Assembly (NCBI RefSeq): GCF_003286085.1
Contig: NW_020825288.1
Coordinates: forward strand, 11,346,001-11,410,000
Length of the DNA stretch: 64,000 nucleotides
Origin: Drosophila persimilis
Lineage: Eukaryota; Arthropoda; Insecta; Diptera; Drosophilidae
Direction of reading: 5' to 3'
Shown: positions 60,403 through 64,000 of the stretch, piece by piece
How positions within the stretch are numbered: position 1 is the stretch's first letter
How the letters are laid out: each line of letters opens with the position of its first letter
Translations under genes and position numbers: made by a program
Notes under the pieces: model-generated
Seen by the model: the letters and a program-made list of their open reading frames with translations, nothing else
What the model was told of the DNA's origin: nothing
Database searches by the model: none

Positions 60403-62418
60403 ATGGTCAAATCAAATACTTGGCTTCTGCTCTTGGCCATGCTCTGTCTAATCAACTTTGTCGCCAAAGCGGATGAGACTGCTCAGAATGGACGTGGACG
60501 TGGACGCGTTGGCCGCCATCTCTCCACAACACCTTTGAGTCACACAGCGACTGAGTCCCCGGACACTGCGACGGAGTCAGCGACAGTCACAGAGTTAGCG
60601 CCAACAGAATCCGCCACGGAACTGGCACAGGAAGACTGGCAGCCTGTGGTGAATGCCACACAGATGACGATGCCGACGCCGCTCAGGAAGCAGATGGATG
60701 AAAGAGCCGGCAGCGATTCGGTGCTGCTGCGTTTGGCCCGTCGCTTCACCAGCGGCAACGAGCTGTGGAATGGCATCATTCGCGATTGCTATCTCCGGCC
60801 AGACATCTCGTGTTTTCAAAAGAACGTTTTCAGCTATCTAAATGACGCCCTCGATGTGCAGGATGTGAATGTGACACAGCGCCTCAAGTTCTTTAAGAAT
60901 CAAGTGCAGTACGAGGCGGATAAGGAGCAGGAGCAGCACAATGCAAACGAGATTCCCAATAGGGCGCGTGCCGGTAAGTGGTTTTACTCCAACCCGTCTC
61001 CATTTACTCCATTTATCAAGAGACAAAAAATCTTATGTAAGAGGCGCTCTAGCCCTTCGACTTGCCTTGCCTCACATACCAGTCGCTCGTTCGATCAGTT
61101 TTCACATTTGATTCTTTTCTTCTTCGTTTCGTTGTTTACCTCTACTCAACCTGGGCACGTTCACCGCCGACTGAAAGAAAACTTTCACTTGTTGGGTTTT
61201 GATTTGATTTTTTATGTATCTTTGCTCCGACACAGCACAGCAACAGCTAAGCCGCAAAGAGAGTAGTAAAATATCTTCGGCGGCGAGTCGATCTCTCATT
61301 CATGTGAGTCACGGCGTTTTGACTGCGCACTCAATTACTCGCCTTTTGGGTAGCCATCAATGGTTTGTTTGGCCAATGCCACGGCAAGTATTGGAGTAAC
61401 AACTGTAACAATTGCCCATTAACATTAATTAAACCGGTCGTCGGGAGTTGTGCAACCGCTGAACATCGTTTAGAATTAGCAAAGAAATTGAGATAATTGA
61501 GAAGCTATGTTTATGCAATCGCCAGGTTTCGTTGCGTTCTCAGCACTTTCCATAACCCAAATATGCCAGGCAGTCAGTTCACATTTCACCCCATGAATCT
61601 CTCTGTTTTATAGCCCCGCCGGCGGAAACCCCCATCGAGGAAGTGACAACGGCGCTGTATGGCAAGAGTATTAAATTTGCGATGACCCACGATCTGGAAG
61701 TGGATTTACCAGAAGTAATGTTCAATGGCGCCACATTTCGCATCTCGCCGCGTTCCATCGAAGGAAATGGAATCATTGCCAAGCTGGAGCTAATACCCAA
61801 GCAGGTGGTCAAGGCCCGGCTGGCTGGCATGATAATCCAGAAGAAAATACGTAAGTAATATTCGCATTCGCTTGTCTTTTGGCTTGGCTTGTGGCTGCTG
61901 CAGTCACGCACCGCACCCCACAAGCAGATGCAGACGCAGATGCAGATGAGAAGCGCTTTCACTCTCTGAAAAAGAGCGAGCGAGCAACTGCAGCCAATGC
62001 AGCCGACACACGAAAAAATGCTCAAAAATCTCTGATTTCATTTTAACTTTCGTTTCATTTTCTGGTAGAAAAATTTCTACGCAGTAAAATTGTGCTGTCA
62101 TTCCTGGCATTGCTGCTAATCATCAAAATCATCAAGATCAAGTTATTCTGGTTGCTTCCGATCGTCATTGGCGTTGGTGCGGCAAAGAAGTTGCTCCTGA
62201 AATTCCTGCTGTTCCTGTTCCCGGCATTGTCGCACCTCTTTAAGTTGTGCTCGCACTACCAGCAATCGTATCATGCACCCCTTAAGTACCACCACCACCA
62301 TCACCTAATTGATCATCATCACACGGCAAGTACAAAAGATCGAAATAATATAATTCTTTTATCATTTATCACTCGTTCGGGGTCAGATACCTCAAAAATG
62401 GGAACGTCTGATGTGTAG
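60403..62418 (+). CDS. Osi17: Osiris family protein, Osi17-like, 3' end uncertain
   Basis: The exons are 60403-60973, 61614-61850 and 62069 onward, with phase-1 introns. Read to the first stop (62418) the product is 385 aa. The start at 60403 gives MVKSNTWLLLLAMLCLINFVAKA; an in-frame ATG at 60231 would add 57 residues before it. A Thr/Glu-rich linker (40-80) precedes the cysteine pair C129/C137 (RDCYLRPDISCF). The second exon carries an extra conserved-looking segment (IEEVTTALYGKSIKFAMTHD). Exon 3 begins QKFLRSK and continues into a long hydrophobic block with FWLLPIVIGVGAAKKLLLK, then a His-rich tail. The last 30 residues are unlike the family. A GC-type donor (ACG/GCAAGT at 62326) could instead lead to a further exon not identified here. 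Confidence 0.65.
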
Positions 62419-64000
62419 TCTTATACTTTTTTGGTGAAATTTCATTAGCCAGCTTGAGCTTCTAAGCATATTTTGTCTATCCGCCTGCCGGTCGGAAGTC
62501 TCTGTTGTTGCTCCACGGAAATTCAATTAGAAAAGTACAAGTACTTTGGCCTCTCAGTAGAAAAGTATTTTCATTGAAAGCACGCGTTAACACATGCTCA
62601 GACGCTGACACAGACAGCTCCTCAGCTTGACGTATCGTCAAATGAAATCCCTACCGTCTTTGGTAAATGTCCTCGTTGGCGAGGATTATAGCTGGCTCCC
62701 ACCTGAATTTCCCATTCTATGCTCACTTGTCAGAAGAAAGGAGTGCACACGCGTAGATACTCGTATTTATGAGATATTTATATTCGCATTTGAAAATTCT
62801 GCTGGATGCAAAACCAGGGCCTGAGGCTTAAGCTCGTCGGGATAATCCGGGTTTCTGTGTTTGCTTATAAAATTCTATCTGGCTTGCAACGGCTTGCGAC
62901 TGAGTAAGGTTTTTTAAAATCAGGATTCAATAAAATCAGGAATTTTCCACTTAAAATCCTTAACGGCTGTCACGTAGTCAGGTTAAATTGGGATTAGGCC
63001 GACTATTAATCGATTTTACAGTAGTTAATGGAGAAAACTTGTAACCAAGTAACCAAGGAAGACATGAACGCTCAACATGTTGCTCCATGGAATAAATACA
63101 TTTTTCAAGCGTTGATTGTGGAAAGTTAAGCGAGAAGAATGACCCATACAAATAGAAAGCTGGTAGCTAGACTTCTTTATGGCATTCTCGATTTTCATAC
63201 TCTGGATACCACAGATAATGTGTCTGTCCTTTTATCCAGCCCTGGCCAAAGTCTGCGTAAATTAAATTACTTTGAGTTTGTCATTGCCCAAAAGGAAGTC
63301 TTTTCACACACAAGGACTCATCATAGCTCGACAACCGCTTGACAACCACACGTACAATCTGGGCGCAGCATTTCATCTGTTTGTGATGTGGCAAATGTTC
63401 GTTTGTCACCTCTTTACCAGGAAAACTCAGTTGTCTCTGAAGACAGTGATAGAACCACGAAATATGAGCCGAGCCATGAGTTTGGCCAACAATAAAAACC
63501 ACAAGTAATAAGCAGAATGTGAATCTAAAGCTATAACTACGACTGTCGGTATATCAACATTTCATTCATTATTTACGGCTATTTGGCAGTCATTGAACTG
63601 GGACTAAGGGAGAGATCCCACAGGGAAATATAATGCGTATTATTCGGATACCAGTAGCCCGTACCTACCAGTATTGGCTATAAATAGCCAAAAAATGTCG
63701 TGATGAGAGCACTCCACACGAATAAGAAGAAGCCCTCCAACTCACACACACAACAAAAAAGAGATGAAAAAAAAATGAAAAAAGTTCTGGTGCCACGAGT
63801 TTATTAAATGTCACGCAGAAGCCTTGCAGCATCGACTGCTCCATTACATTTTTCAATTTAAGCTTATCATTGGTTTTTTTTTGTCTACCTCCCCCTTCCC
63901 GTCTGCGTCTCATCTTTAGGTGGTTCCACCATGGCACAGTGGAGAACACCAGTCGGTGCCTGACATTATCTACACTCACCCACCCAAGGGTCATCCATCT
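62419..64000. other. right-hand end, no supported gene
   Basis: May include the 3'UTR or a last exon of the Osi17-like gene. Short open frames are on both strands without start or splice context. No repeats of note. Confidence 0.35.

Noticed and set aside
1..64000. CRISPR arrays, bacterial operons or phage-like modules
   Set aside because: Intron-containing animal genes throughout; no direct-repeat/spacer pattern or prokaryotic signals.

Overview
The window is Drosophila nuclear DNA from the Osiris (Osi) gene cluster, the region that in D. melanogaster lies at 83D-E and coincides with the haplo- and triplo-lethal Tpl locus. At least twelve genes have Osiris architecture: a signal peptide, usually a two-cysteine region, a phase-1 intron just before a G-R-G/K-K basic stretch, a long hydrophobic block ending near GLKKL, and a C-terminal A-Y motif. 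The species is probably not D. melanogaster. The proteins differ from what I remember of that species, and a repeat at about 20.8-21.35 kb looks like the DINE-1/SGM-type repeats of obscura-group flies. Symbols were assigned from order, length and remembered sequence, without any database search, so Osi8, Osi10, Osi11, Osi12, Osi13 and Osi17 are tentative.

Left part (1-17.6 kb). A pyrimidine-rich probable 3'UTR of an upstream gene is followed by Osi8-like (4970-5917), Osi9 (9043-10443), Osi10-like (13553-14761) and a lysine-rich Osiris gene (15172-16389), all on +. An Osi11-like gene lies convergently on - (16551-17513).

Middle (17.6-45 kb). A gene-poor 9 kb stretch with repeats leads to a Met- and Gly-rich Osi12-like gene (27179-29809). 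Then come a Gly/Tyr-repeat secreted protein on - (31943-32569), a divergent Osiris-like gene (35295-36585), an Osi13-like gene (38695-39421), and a 5.5 kb spacer.

Right part (45-64 kb). Osi14 (45111-46106), Osi15 (47781-48709), a Thr-tailed small secreted protein (49953-50300), Osi16 (51156-52053), a small two-exon cysteine-rich secreted peptide (52257-52588), a degenerate inverted copy (53800-54420) of the Pro/Thr-rich secreted gene at 54885-55673 (-), and Osi17-like (60403 to about 62418).

Most gene starts have a TATA box 32-34 bp upstream of an initiator, often exactly TCAGTT, which fits tightly timed, strong expression. Osiris proteins are insect-specific endomembrane or secreted proteins of cuticle-secreting epithelia. 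The non-Osiris genes in the cluster are also secreted, low-complexity or cysteine-rich products, so the block reads as a cuticle/epithelial secretion neighbourhood.

The items I consider least described are the six-cysteine peptide gene with beta-defensin-like spacing, the inverted start-lost pseudogene next to its parent, and a dispersed AT-rich element with inverted-repeat-like ends found between the genes.
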